Below, piece after piece: positions 1 through 7,340 of a stretch of DNA of 47,349 nt (positions are counted from its first letter, which is position 1; each line of letters starts with the position of its first letter). This DNA is from Clostridium sp. CAG:451 (GTDB lineage: Bacteria; Bacillota_I; Bacilli_A; RF39; UBA660). The notes under the pieces were generated by a model. That model was not told where the DNA came from. It was given only the letters and a program-made list of their open reading frames with translations, and made no database searches. A program made the position numbers and the translations under genes. The stretch is from assembly GCA_000438295.1 (NCBI GenBank), contig FR901050.1, positions 1-47,349 on the forward strand, read 5' to 3'.

Positions 1-1
1 T

Positions 2-523
2 ATAAGAAATTTAGACCAGTCGAACGCTATTCCGATGATTATTGGAGAGATTAGACGTTATTTAAGAGATAATAATAGTATAAGAGTAAGTCGCTCTACT
101 AAGGATTTAGCATATAAAGCCTTAAAATATAAAGAAGAATATGTTTTAACTAATGGTAAAGAACCATCTTGTGAAGAGATAAGTAAAAAGCTAGATTGTA
201 CAACTTACGATGTAGTAAATGCCTTAGAGTCATTGAAAGATCCAGTCTCTATGTTTGAACCAATCTATAGTGATGGAGGAGATACTATCTATTTATATGA
301 TCAAATAGAAGATAAAAGACAAACAGGAAGTGAGATGGAAAACCGTCTAGCTACTAATGATGCTATTACCATGTTATCTGATAGATGTCAACAAATATTA
401 GAGGAGAGATTCATTATTGGTAAAACCCAAATGGAGGTAGCAGAAGACTTAGCTATTAGTCAGGCTCAAGTATCAAGACTTGAAAAAAATGCTGTTAAAC
501 AGTTAAAGAGAATACTAAAATAG
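2..523 (+). CDS. sigG: RNA polymerase sporulation sigma factor SigG, 5' truncated
   Basis: Forespore sigma factor that directs late forespore transcription. The visible part covers the end of region 2 (PMIIGEIRRYLRD, then IRVSRS), region 3 and region 4, with the SigF/SigG hallmarks DPVSMFEPIYSDGGD and the C-terminal helix-turn-helix GKTQMEVAEDLAISQAQVSR. The DGGD stretch and the following ylmC (as in B. subtilis) favour SigG over SigF. The start lies left of the window; the ATG at 35 is an internal Met. Just before it the usual FSTYAVPM is not readable in one frame (see findings). A hairpin terminator overlaps the stop. Confidence 0.88.
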   Translation: MRNLDQSNAIPMIIGEIRRYLRDNNSIRVSRSTKDLAYKALKYKEEYVLTNGKEPSCEEISKKLDCTTYDVVNALESLKDPVSMFEPIYSDGGDTIYLYDQIEDKRQTGSEMENRLATNDAITMLSDRCQQILEERFIIGKTQMEVAEDLAISQAQVSRLEKNAVKQLKRILK

Positions 524-543
524 AATAGTATTTCTTTTTTTTA
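511..543 (+). terminator. Rho-independent terminator after sigG
   Basis: AATACTA (511-517) pairs with TAGTATT (526-532), and a T-rich tail follows. The stem includes the last sigG codons. Confidence 0.7.
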
Positions 544-567
544 CATAAAAATAAATAGGTGATAATA

Positions 568-798
568 GTGAGATTATCAGATTTACAAAATAAAGATATA
601 GTAAATACCATGGATGGTAGAAATGTAGGTAATATAATTGATGTTAAAATAGATCAAATAAGTGGTGCTATTGTTTCTTTAGTAGTAGAGCCTAATAAGA
701 AAATGCTATCTTTCATGAATAGAGGGGTGGAAGAAGAAATATCTTGGAAGAATATTGAAAGGATAGGAGAAGATGTTATCCTGGTAAGATTAGAATGA
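568..798 (+). CDS. ylmC: YlmC/YmxH family PRC-barrel sporulation protein
   Basis: Small PRC-barrel protein of the YlmC/YmxH family, conserved in spore formers; biochemical role unknown. The sequence starts VRLSDLQNKDIVN, has a DGRNVGNIIDV strand and ends EEISWKNIERIGEDVILVRL, all typical of the family, and its 76 residues are the usual length. I chose the GTG at 568 because GGTG (558-561) then lies 6 nt upstream and the protein begins at the conserved MRLS; a GTG at 559 would sit inside that ribosome site. It follows sigG as in B. subtilis and overlaps yunB by ATGA at 795-798, implying translational coupling. Confidence 0.8.
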   Translation: MRLSDLQNKDIVNTMDGRNVGNIIDVKIDQISGAIVSLVVEPNKKMLSFMNRGVEEEISWKNIERIGEDVILVRLE

Positions 799-1529
799 AT
801 TCCAGAAGACTACATTTAAAGAGAAGAAAGAAATCTAATCCCATTTCTTTTTTATTAGGAACTATTTTCTTCTCATTTATATTAACAATAATTATTATCT
901 TTAAAGCTGGTAAACATTTAGAAGAATCAATAACTAGTTATGCATCTATTGAAACTAAAAGAGTAGCAACTACTATTTTAAATGATGTAATTAGAAACTA
1001 TGATTTTACTAAAGAAGACTTATATAAGATAGTTAAGAATGATTCTAAGGAAATAGAATTCATTGATTACAATTCTAAAGAAGTTAATGCTATTTTAAAT
1101 AAAATAAATAAGAATGTTACTGATAGATTACTTGAAATAGAAAGAGGAGATACTAAAAATATTTCATTATCTGATGGACTTAAAGGTAAAAACTATATCT
1201 ATCTAAAAAATGGAATAGTTTGTGATATACCAATAGGAAGTCTAACAGGTAATTCTTTACTTATAAATACTACTATGTCTATTCCTATTAGGTTTTCTTT
1301 TGTAGGAAGTGTTAAGAGTAATTTAGAGGTGAAAGTAAATTCTTATGGTTTTAATAATGCCTTAGTTGAACTATTTATTATAGTAGAAATAACAGAACAA
1401 GTAACTCTTCCTCATACATCTAAAGAAATAAAAGTATCATCCAATATACCACTGGTTACAGAACTTATTCAAGGAAAAGTACCACTTTATTATCAAGGAG
1501 GACTAGAAAAAAACTCTAATATAAGTTAG
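795..1529 (+). CDS. yunB: Sporulation protein YunB
   Basis: YunB is a mother-cell sporulation protein needed for proper spore development in B. subtilis; its molecular function is unknown. The 244-residue protein has a basic N-terminus (RRLHLKRRKK), one membrane segment at about residues 17-38 and a long extracytoplasmic part. The family-typical centre and C-terminus are present: SLTGNSLL, IPIRFSFVGSVKSNLEVKVNSYG, and the ending IPLVTELIQGKVPLYYQGG. It is coupled to ylmC by an ATGA overlap and followed after 25 nt by yutD, a gene from the same chromosomal neighbourhood in B. subtilis. Confidence 0.85.
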   Translation: MNSRRLHLKRRKKSNPISFLLGTIFFSFILTIIIIFKAGKHLEESITSYASIETKRVATTILNDVIRNYDFTKEDLYKIVKNDSKEIEFIDYNSKEVNAILNKINKNVTDRLLEIERGDTKNISLSDGLKGKNYIYLKNGIVCDIPIGSLTGNSLLINTTMSIPIRFSFVGSVKSNLEVKVNSYGFNNALVELFIIVEITEQVTLPHTSKEIKVSSNIPLVTELIQGKVPLYYQGGLEKNSNIS

Positions 1530-1554
1530 AATATAATAAGAAAGAGGAAAAAGT

Positions 1555-1833
1555 ATGATAGATTTTTTTAATAATAAATATGAAATAGTTAAAGGCGAAA
1601 AATATTTTGATAAAGAATTAGTTGATACTTTGTTAACTGATTATTTTGAACCTTATGACTATATTTTTGGTGATTATGCTTATGATAAATTGAGACTAAA
1701 AGGCTATTATAATAGTAATAATAGAAATAGAAATTCTATAAATGATATTAAAGATTTAGATGATTATATTAAAAAATATTGTGCTTATGGGTGCCATTAT
1801 TTCTTATTAAAAAAAATAAAAACTGCTAATTAG
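1555..1833 (+). CDS. yutD: YutD family protein
   Basis: YutD-like protein (DUF1027), conserved in Bacilli, function unknown. Family residues are easy to see: YDYIFGDYAYDKLRLKGYY in the middle, corresponding to the YDYIVGDWGYGQLRL-type core, and a C-terminal DYIKKYCAYGCHYFLLKKI. Its 92 residues match the family. The start follows an AGAGG-type ribosome site at about 1542-1547. It lies just downstream of yunB, and a terminator follows, so ylmC-yunB-yutD probably form one unit. Confidence 0.78.
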   Translation: MIDFFNNKYEIVKGEKYFDKELVDTLLTDYFEPYDYIFGDYAYDKLRLKGYYNSNNRNRNSINDIKDLDDYIKKYCAYGCHYFLLKKIKTAN

Positions 1834-1841
1834 TTAACAAG

Positions 1842-1873
1842 AATGGAAAAAATACTTTCTATTTTTGTTTTTT
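1842..1873 (+). terminator. Terminator after yutD
   Basis: AATGGAAA (1842-1849) pairs with TTTCTATT (1856-1863), with one G-T pair, and a T-rich tail follows. Confidence 0.6.
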
Positions 1874-1918
1874 TGTGATAATATTATGTTGTAGAATAGC
1901 GAGGGAGGAAGAATATCT

Positions 1919-2182
1919 ATGGAAAATGACAATAAAAAAATTATGTCAATTGTGCAAGAAGATGGTTCTATTGATGAAGTAGAAGTTGTTATTGCATTTG
2001 AATTTAAAGATACAAAAAAAGAATATGTAGTTTATACAAAGAATGAAAAAGATGCAAATGGTAATGTTACTGTTTATGTATCACGTATTGAAAGAAATGG
2101 TGAAACTCCACAATTATATGGAGTAGATAATGAAGAAGAATGGAATAGGGTAAAAGACGTATTACGCAAATTATCGCAATAA
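1919..2182 (+). CDS. DUF1292 family protein
   Basis: Short acidic protein of 87 residues matching the DUF1292 family of Firmicutes (YrzB-like). Function unknown. The family pattern is a negatively charged N-terminus, a strand carrying EVVIAFEFKDTKKEYVVYT, a second strand with VTVYVSRIE, and a C-terminal helix EEEWNRVKDVLRKL. A strong GGGAGG ribosome site at about 1902-1908 precedes the ATG. It is followed after 18 nt by a large coiled-coil gene, so the two are probably co-transcribed. Confidence 0.72.
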   Translation: MENDNKKIMSIVQEDGSIDEVEVVIAFEFKDTKKEYVVYTKNEKDANGNVTVYVSRIERNGETPQLYGVDNEEEWNRVKDVLRKLSQ

Positions 2183-2200
2183 TGGTTGGAGGCATAAATT

Positions 2201-3871
2201 ATGAGTGAAGAAGAAAAGAAAATAAAAGAGATGGAAGAACTTGGTATAAGACTTGTTGATAGTCCAAGTGAGACAGTTGCCAAAGCCTCTCCAACAAAAC
2301 TTAAATTACAAGCTTTGACTTTTATGGTTATAGGTAAGATAGAAAGATATTTTCTAGGTAATATGTTAAAACAAGCAAAAGAGGCAAGAAATTTAGCAGA
2401 AGTTGGTTTAAGAAAAACTGACATGACCCTTGATGATAAAATGGCATTTAAGGAATATCTTGATTCTAATATAACTTTATTAGAAGAAAAAATGGCATTG
2501 TTTGATAAAAATTATAAAAGAGTAATAGGACGTGGGAAACGTAGTTTGAAAATTCCTAGTACTAATATTAAAATATTATTTGCTAATGGTATTATAAAAA
2601 AACATAAACAAAAAACTATGATTGATATGGTAGATGCATATAAGCAAATGAATGATGTTTTTTCTACCGCTAAAACTGAATTTTCAGGTATGCCAAAACC
2701 TATTAAAAGGGATGTTGAAGTTTCTAAAGCAGAACAAGATAATATCAGGCAAGCTGTATATGAAGCTTTAAGTAATACTGATGACAAAGAAGTGGAAAAA
2801 TATGCTAGTAGTTTTGATAAAAAAGAAGAAACAATAGATGATGTTATAAGAAATTCAAATTATAGTGAAAATAAAGAAAAGAAATTAGATGATTTCTTTA
2901 ATAATGTTAGTTCAGGAAAATCACATGACAAATTAGACAATGAAAGCTTAGGACAAGTGCTTAATAAAGGCAAAGTAAAAGAAAAAGAATCAAAATCACT
3001 TGAAAATAAACAATTAGACGAAGTTTTAAATGGTGGAAAACCAATTTTTTCTAATTTGACAAATAATACTAGTATTTTTGATGGAAGCCCTACTATTTCT
3101 AGTACTGGTTATATAGGCAAGAATGATAGTAGAAAAAATGCTGATTATGATAAGATGTTAGCGGACGACGATATAGTTAGTCTTACAGATAGATTGACAA
3201 AAAACAAGGAAAACTTGGTGTTTAATAAACCTTTATCAAATAATGAATATGTAGAAATTGGTGAATCATCTGTTCCAAATGTAGTGGATTTACGAGCTAA
3301 ATTAGATGAGTCAATTAATGAAATAGAAAGAAAACGTCAAGCTAAAGAAGAGGCAAGAAAGAAATATGAAGCTGAAAAGCAAGCACGTGAACAAGAGGAA
3401 AATGAACTTTCTGAGAGTAAAAGATTAATTGCAGAAATGAGAAAGGAAATAGAAAGAAAAAGAGAAGAACAAAAAGCAATTGAAGAATTAAATCAAAAAG
3501 TGGAAAAAGCTTTGAAATACCAAAGACAAATAGAAGAAAATAGAAGAGCAGCTTTAGAAGAGGAAGAAGAGGCAAGAAAATATCAGGAAACACTTAGAAT
3601 TGAAAAAGAGAATCAGACCAAAGTAGCACAAGAAAAAGAAAAGCTTCAGTCTGAACGTGTAGTTTTACAATCAGAAACTTCTAAAGTTGATTCTAGTTTA
3701 CAAAAAGAAAAAGAAAAATTAGAAGAGGCAAGAAGACAATTACAAATGTTTAATACATCTATGAATGTAGCAGAAGTTTCAACAAACGCTTATTCGCAAA
3801 TAGAACCTTTTGATGTAAAACATGATGATTTTTTTGCTAAATTTAATGCACAACCAAGCAAAAGAAGATAG
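2201..3871 (+). CDS. Large charged coiled-coil protein, unknown function
   Basis: I do not recognise a named family. The 556-residue protein has an N-terminal, mostly helical part (residues about 1-180) that includes a basic patch around KRVIGRGKRSLKIP, a low-complexity linker with two similar short units (LGQVLNKGK and LDEVLNGGK, about residues 247-275), and a long Lys/Glu/Arg/Gln coiled coil from about 365 to 515 (KRQAKEEARKKYEAEKQ). There is no signal peptide or membrane segment, so a cytoplasmic structural or scaffold role is possible. A TGGAGGC ribosome site precedes the ATG. It sits 18 nt after the DUF1292 gene and ends in a terminator. Confidence 0.6.
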   Translation: MSEEEKKIKEMEELGIRLVDSPSETVAKASPTKLKLQALTFMVIGKIERYFLGNMLKQAKEARNLAEVGLRKTDMTLDDKMAFKEYLDSNITLLEEKMALFDKNYKRVIGRGKRSLKIPSTNIKILFANGIIKKHKQKTMIDMVDAYKQMNDVFSTAKTEFSGMPKPIKRDVEVSKAEQDNIRQAVYEALSNTDDKEVEKYASSFDKKEETIDDVIRNSNYSENKEKKLDDFFNNVSSGKSHDKLDNESLGQVLNKGKVKEKESKSLENKQLDEVLNGGKPIFSNLTNNTSIFDGSPTISSTGYIGKNDSRKNADYDKMLADDDIVSLTDRLTKNKENLVFNKPLSNNEYVEIGESSVPNVVDLRAKLDESINEIERKRQAKEEARKKYEAEKQAREQEENELSESKRLIAEMRKEIERKREEQKAIEELNQKVEKALKYQRQIEENRRAALEEEEEARKYQETLRIEKENQTKVAQEKEKLQSERVVLQSETSKVDSSLQKEKEKLEEARRQLQMFNTSMNVAEVSTNAYSQIEPFDVKHDDFFAKFNAQPSKRR

Positions 3872-3898
3872 GGTACTAAAAATAGTACTCTTTTTTTG
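3871..3898 (+). terminator. Terminator after the coiled-coil gene
   Basis: GGGTACT (3871-3877) pairs with AGTACTC (3884-3890), one G-T pair, then seven T. Confidence 0.85.
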
Positions 3899-3932
3899 TG
3901 ATATTTCATAATATTAAGTAGAGGTGATTAAA

Positions 3933-4850
3933 ATTAGAAACTTTCTTAATTATTATTATCACCTTTATCCAACAGAAATTATAAAAGATGGAATAAATTA
4001 TAAATTCTATTTGAATGATAAATTATATATTCTTTATTTAATAACTAATCAGGAACAGAAAGTAAAAGAACAAGTTAATTTAAATAAAAGTCTAGTTTTT
4101 TATAATTATCCATCCTTAATTATAGATAATATTTTTAATAATTATTTATCACTAATAGATGGTAAAAACTATATTCTTGTTTGTTACAACTTTCATAATA
4201 GAAGAATAACAGTAGAAGATTTAGTTAAAGATACTTATATTAATTATAATAATTACCTAATACTTAATAGAAGCGACTGGTATAATTTATGGTGTAGGAA
4301 GATAGATTACTTTGAATACCAAAAGCCATATATCAAAGATAAATATCCTTTACTATATAGTAGTATTGACTACTTTATTGGTTATGCTGAAGTAGCTATT
4401 AGTTATTTGAGTGAAGTTAATAAAACTATAAAAAGTAGTAGTAAAGATAATTTAACTATCTGTCATAAGAGAATTCATCTAAATGATGATTTAAATAGCT
4501 TTTATAATCCGTTATCTCTTATTATAGATTATAAAGTAAGAGATATAAGTGAGTATTTAAAAGATCTATTTTTCTATGGCTATCAAGATGAACAAATAAA
4601 AAAACTATTACTTAGTGTAAATAGTTCCTATCAAAGACATTTATTAATGGCTAGAGTATTGTTTCCAAGTTTTTATTTTGATTGCTATGAAGATATTATC
4701 AATGGAATAGAAAATGAAGATAAAATAATTACTATTTTAGACAAAATAAAAGACTATGAAGATTTCTTATTTTATCTTTATAATCTTTTAAGAGAAAGTG
4801 GTTTTTTAATTCAAATAGACTTTTTAGAAAATCTTAATTTTCTTCATTAA
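3933..4850 (+). CDS. CotS/YutH-like spore coat kinase-fold protein (tentative); probable ATT start
   Basis: A 306-residue, Tyr/Asn-rich protein that looks like a degenerate aminoglycoside-phosphotransferase fold of the CotS/YutH spore-coat group. The stretch DNLTICHKRIHLNDDL sits where kinases carry HGD, and LSLIIDYKVRDISEYLKDLFF resembles the viDfd..Dla segment. The catalytic Asp-rich motifs are not intact. In B. subtilis yutH lies near yutI (nifU-like), which is convergent here. Start: the only in-frame options after the stop at 3915 are GTG 3924, which lies inside the GGTG ribosome site, and ATT codons. ATT 3933 has GGTG exactly 6 nt upstream, so I prefer it. The last 17 nt overlap the nifU-like gene tail to tail. 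Confidence 0.5.
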   Translation: MRNFLNYYYHLYPTEIIKDGINYKFYLNDKLYILYLITNQEQKVKEQVNLNKSLVFYNYPSLIIDNIFNNYLSLIDGKNYILVCYNFHNRRITVEDLVKDTYINYNNYLILNRSDWYNLWCRKIDYFEYQKPYIKDKYPLLYSSIDYFIGYAEVAISYLSEVNKTIKSSSKDNLTICHKRIHLNDDLNSFYNPLSLIIDYKVRDISEYLKDLFFYGYQDEQIKKLLLSVNSSYQRHLLMARVLFPSFYFDCYEDIINGIENEDKIITILDKIKDYEDFLFYLYNLLRESGFLIQIDFLENLNFLH

Positions 4851-5079
4851 TATTTCTAACTTCTTTAACTTCTTCTATTTCGTTCATTATCATTTGTTCA
4901 ATCCCATCTTTTAAAGTAACGTCTAAGAAGTCACAATCAGCACAGGCTCCTCCTAAACTGACATAGACAATACCATCTTTATAACTTACAAAGTCAAGAG
5001 TTCCTCCATCACTTACTAGAAAGGGACGTAACTCATCTATGATTTCTCTTACTTTAGCTTCTATTTGTTCATCGTTCAT
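4834..5079 (-). CDS. NifU C-terminal domain protein (YutI-like Fe-S scaffold)
   Basis: Small Fe-S cluster scaffold or carrier made of a single NifU C-terminal domain. The sequence has LRPFLVSDGGTLDFV, then VYVSLGGACADCDF with the CxxC that holds the cluster between two subunits, then LKDGIEQMIMNEI. Its 81 residues fit the family (YutI). It is transcribed against its left neighbour with a 17-nt tail-to-tail overlap and diverges from the S1-domain gene. It probably supplies clusters for enzymes such as the TtcA-like protein further right, an inference from function only. Confidence 0.85.
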   Translation of the reverse strand: MNDEQIEAKVREIIDELRPFLVSDGGTLDFVSYKDGIVYVSLGGACADCDFLDVTLKDGIEQMIMNEIEEVKEVRNINEEN

Positions 5080-5135
5080 TTTTTCTCACCAAGAACATTA
5101 TAAAAAAATTTTTTCTTTTCGTAAAGAGAAAATTA

Positions 5136-5144
5136 TGCTATAAT
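5136..5144 (+). promoter_or_regulatory. Extended -10 promoter of the S1-domain gene
   Basis: TGCTATAAT at 5136-5144 is an extended -10 box; the -35 region (about TTTTCG at 5116) is weak. The GGTG ribosome site is at 5153-5156. Confidence 0.6.
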
Positions 5145-5163
5145 CTATTTGTGGTGAGAAGTG

Positions 5164-5505
5164 ATGCATGAAAAGTACAAGATAGGTTCTGTTGTACTGG
5201 GTTATGTCACTGGTATTAAAGAGTATGGAATTTTTGTTCAGCTAGATAATAATACAAGCGGTTTAATTCATATTTCAGAAATCTCTAACAAATATATAGA
5301 AAACGTTAATGATTATGCTACTATTGGTGAACTAATAAGAGTAAGAATAGTAAGAGAAGAAAAAGATAATCATTACTCCTTAAGTACTATTGATCTTGAT
5401 TATCGTATTACTAAAAATAGGGGAAGCGAGATAAAAGAAACACCATCAGGATTTAAAAATTTAGCTATTTTTCTAGAAAAATCACTAAAAGAGAAAAAAA
5501 TATAA
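5164..5505 (+). CDS. S1 RNA-binding domain protein (YugI / general stress protein 13-like)
   Basis: One S1 OB-fold domain fills residues 4-75: YKIGSVVLGYVTGIKEYGIFVQL, SGLIHISEIS, a helix, then IGELIRVRIVREE. The C-terminal tail is basic. This architecture and size (113 residues) match YugI/GSP13/CvfD-type ribosome-associated proteins of Bacilli, proposed to bind RNA or ribosomes and affect translation. I chose ATG 5164 over GTG 5161 because GGTG (5153-5156) is then 7 nt away. It lies directly before the tRNA array but the array has its own promoter. Confidence 0.78.
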   Translation: MHEKYKIGSVVLGYVTGIKEYGIFVQLDNNTSGLIHISEISNKYIENVNDYATIGELIRVRIVREEKDNHYSLSTIDLDYRITKNRGSEIKETPSGFKNLAIFLEKSLKEKKI

Positions 5506-5523
5506 TAAAAATCAGAAAAAGTG

Positions 5524-5552
5524 TTGACATTCGTTAAATAAATTGGTATATT
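5524..5552 (+). promoter_or_regulatory. Promoter of the tRNA array
   Basis: TTGACA (5524-5529), a 17-nt spacer and TATATT (5547-5552). This near-consensus sigma-A promoter ends about 22 nt before the first tRNA. Confidence 0.85.
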
Positions 5553-5574
5553 TAATTTCGTCAAGTGGTTACTT

Positions 5575-5651
5575 GGGCGATTAGCTCAGTTGGTTAGAGC
5601 ACCTGCCTTACAAGCAGGGGGTCATAGGTTCGAGTCCTATATCGCCCACCA
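5575..5651 (+). tRNA. tRNA-Val(UAC)
   Basis: Cloverleaf with acceptor GGGCGAT/ATCGCCC, anticodon stem CCTGC/GCAGG and loop CTTACAA; CCA is encoded. First gene of a ten-tRNA operon. Confidence 0.97.
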
Positions 5652-5658
5652 TTAAGAT

Positions 5659-5734
5659 GCCGAAATAGCTCAATAGGTAGAGCAACTGATTTGTAATCAG
5701 TAGGTTCCGGGTTCGATTCCTGGTTTCGGCACCA
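5659..5734 (+). tRNA. tRNA-Thr(UGU)
   Basis: Acceptor GCCGAAA/TTTCGGC, anticodon stem ACTGA/TCAGT with loop TTTGTAA; encoded CCA. Confidence 0.97.
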
Positions 5735-5751
5735 TTTTATTATTTATAGTC

Positions 5752-5835
5752 GGAGAGGTAGCGAAGTGGCTAAACGCGACAGACTGTAAATCTGTTCCTT
5801 CGGGTTCGATGGTTCGAATCCATCTCTCTCCACCA
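5752..5835 (+). tRNA. tRNA-Tyr(GUA)
   Basis: Class II tRNA with a long variable arm; anticodon stem ACAGA/TCTGT, loop CTGTAAA; acceptor GGAGAGG/TCTCTCC with one G-T pair; encoded CCA. Confidence 0.97.
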
Positions 5836-5845
5836 TCTTAGTTAT

Positions 5846-5920
5846 TGCCTCGTAGCCAAGTGGTAAGGCATCAGACTTTGACTCTGACATGCGTTAGTTC
5901 GAATCTAACCGAGGCAACCA
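5846..5920 (+). tRNA. tRNA-Gln(UUG)
   Basis: Acceptor TGCCTCG/CGAGGCA, anticodon stem TCAGA/TCTGA, loop CTTTGAC; encoded CCA. Confidence 0.97.
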
Positions 5921-5933
5921 TTTTTAAATATTT

Positions 5934-6009
5934 GATCCGCTAGCTCAGTCGGTAGAGCATTTGACTTTTAATCAAAGGGTCATGAGTTCGAATCTCATGC
6001 GGGTCACCA
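5934..6009 (+). tRNA. tRNA-Lys(UUU)
   Basis: Acceptor GATCCGC/GCGGGTC with a T-G pair, anticodon stem TTTGA/TCAAA, loop CTTTTAA; encoded CCA. Confidence 0.97.
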
Positions 6010-6015
6010 TGATGT

Positions 6016-6104
6016 GCCTGAGTGGCGGAATTGGTAGACGCACAGGACTTAAAATCCTGCGAAGGTCATACTTCGTGCCGGTTCAAGTCCGGCCTTAGGC
6101 ACCA
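6016..6104 (+). tRNA. tRNA-Leu(UAA)
   Basis: Class II tRNA; acceptor GCCTGAG/CTTAGGC, anticodon stem CAGGA/TCCTG, loop CTTAAAA, long variable arm, encoded CCA. Confidence 0.97.
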
Positions 6105-6111
6105 CTTATTT

Positions 6112-6204
6112 GGAGGAATACCCAAGTCTGGTTGAAGGGACCGGTCTTGAAAACCGGGAGGTCGCGCAAGCGGCGCAGGGGTTCGAATCCCTTTTCCTCC
6201 GCCA
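6112..6204 (+). tRNA. tRNA-Ser(UGA)
   Basis: Class II tRNA; acceptor GGAGGAA/TTCCTCC, discriminator G, anticodon stem CCGGT/ACCGG, loop CTTGAAA, long GC-rich variable arm, encoded CCA. Confidence 0.97.
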
Positions 6205-6225
6205 CTTAAATTTATATATTAATAT

Positions 6226-6301
6226 CGCGGGATGGAGCAGTTGGTAGCTCGTTGGGCTCATAACCCAGAGGTCGGAGGTTCGAGTCCTCCTCCCGCAACC
6301 A
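6226..6301 (+). tRNA. Initiator tRNA-fMet(CAU)
   Basis: Anticodon loop CTCATAA between GGG and CCC pairs, and an unpaired C1/A72 at the acceptor end (CGCGGGA against TCCCGCA). Both mark the initiator rather than the elongator; encoded CCA. Confidence 0.95.
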
Positions 6302-6305
6302 TAAT

Positions 6306-6382
6306 GGTTCCGTGGTGCAGCTGGTTAACACGTCTGCCTGTCACGCAGAAGATCGCGGGTTCGAGCCCCGTCGGAACCGCCA
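6306..6382 (+). tRNA. tRNA-Asp(GUC)
   Basis: Acceptor GGTTCCG/CGGAACC, discriminator G, anticodon stem TCTGC/GCAGA, loop CTGTCAC; encoded CCA. Confidence 0.97.
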
Positions 6383-6388
6383 TTATTT

Positions 6389-6464
6389 GGTTTCATAGCT
6401 CAGTCGGTAGAGCAAAGGACTGAAAATCCTTGTGTCGGTGGTTCGATTCCACCTGGAACCACCA
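6389..6464 (+). tRNA. tRNA-Phe(GAA)
   Basis: Acceptor GGTTTCA/TGGAACC, anticodon stem AAGGA/TCCTT, loop CTGAAAA; encoded CCA. Last gene of the array. Confidence 0.97.
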
Positions 6465-6490
6465 TTCGAGAATTTAAATTATAAATATAA

Positions 6491-6517
6491 AAGATACTCT
6501 TGGTATCTTATTTTTTT
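6491..6517 (+). terminator. Terminator of the tRNA operon
   Basis: Perfect 7-bp stem AAGATAC/GTATCTT with loop TCTTG, then a run of seven T. Confidence 0.9.
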
Positions 6518-6567
6518 GTCAAATTGTGTCATCTTTCAAAGATTATTTACCTATAAGTACTATCTCT

Positions 6568-6576
6568 TGTTATAAT
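6568..6576 (+). promoter_or_regulatory. Extended -10 promoter of the SDR gene
   Basis: TGTTATAAT at 6568-6576; no clear -35 box. Transcription would start just before the GGTG ribosome site at 6587. Confidence 0.6.
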
Positions 6577-6599
6577 TAAAATGGAAGGTGATGATAATA

Positions 6600-7340
6600 A
6601 TGTTTAATGAAAAAGTAGTTTTAGTAACCGGAGGTACTAGAGGTATTGGTTACACTACTGTAGAAGAATTTCTAAAAGAAGGAGCAAGAGTAATACTTTT
6701 CGGATCACGTGAAGAAAGTGTTACAAAAGCAATTAATTCTTTAAAAGAAAAAAATAATGAATATAAAGTAGAAGGATATTTTACTGATTTAGCTAATCTA
6801 GAAGAAATGGAAAAAGTAGCTAAAGAAATAGCTACTAAATATGGTAAAATTGATATTTTAGTAAATAATGCTGGAGTGTCTTCAAGTACACCTATAACAA
6901 GCTATACAGAAGAAGAATGCGATAAGATTATTAATCTTAATATAAAAGGTGTATTTGATACTTCTAAAGCAGTTATTCCATACATGACAGGAGATAATCC
7001 ATCAATTGTAAATGTCAGTTCTATGGTAAGCTTTTATGGTCAATCTAGTGGCTGTCTATATCCAACTAGTAAGTTTGCTGTTAACGGTTTAACTAAGAGT
7101 TTAGCAAGAGAGTTAGGTAAAAAGAAAATAAGAGTAAATGCTGTAGCACCTGGTATAACTAATACTGATATGGTTAAAAATTTACCAGATGAAATGATTA
7201 AACCTTTAATTGCTATGATACCATTAGGGAGAATAGGTGAACCTAAAGATATAGCTAATGCCATACTATTCTTAGCAAGTGATAAAGCAAGCTATGTAAC
7301 AGGAACTATTCTTCAAGTAGACGGAGCAATGATGTGTTAA
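6600..7340 (+). CDS. Short-chain dehydrogenase/reductase, FabG-like
   Basis: NAD(P)-dependent Rossmann-fold oxidoreductase of the classical SDR family. Visible motifs in order: cofactor loop TGGTRGIG (residues 10-17), NNAG, the catalytic Ser in NVSSM, the YPTSK active-site Tyr and Lys, then RVNAVAPG and the C-terminal YVTGTILQVDGAM. The 246-residue length and the ending fit FabG (3-oxoacyl-ACP reductase), but the gene stands alone with no other fatty-acid genes, so the substrate is uncertain. I chose ATG 6600; upstream GTG/ATG codons (6588, 6591) lie in the GGAAGGTGAT ribosome site. Its last 35 nt are antisense to the next gene. Confidence 0.8.
   Translation: MFNEKVVLVTGGTRGIGYTTVEEFLKEGARVILFGSREESVTKAINSLKEKNNEYKVEGYFTDLANLEEMEKVAKEIATKYGKIDILVNNAGVSSSTPITSYTEEECDKIINLNIKGVFDTSKAVIPYMTGDNPSIVNVSSMVSFYGQSSGCLYPTSKFAVNGLTKSLARELGKKKIRVNAVAPGITNTDMVKNLPDEMIKPLIAMIPLGRIGEPKDIANAILFLASDKASYVTGTILQVDGAMMC

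Noticed and set aside
2074..3593. Minus-strand open frames in the DUF1292 and coiled-coil region
   Set aside because: Leu/Phe/Ser-rich shadows of Lys/Glu-rich coding sequence, without ribosome sites.
6232..6423. 63-residue open frame across the tRNA genes
   Set aside because: It runs through three tRNA genes (fMet, Asp, Phe) with perfect cloverleaves; no ribosome site.
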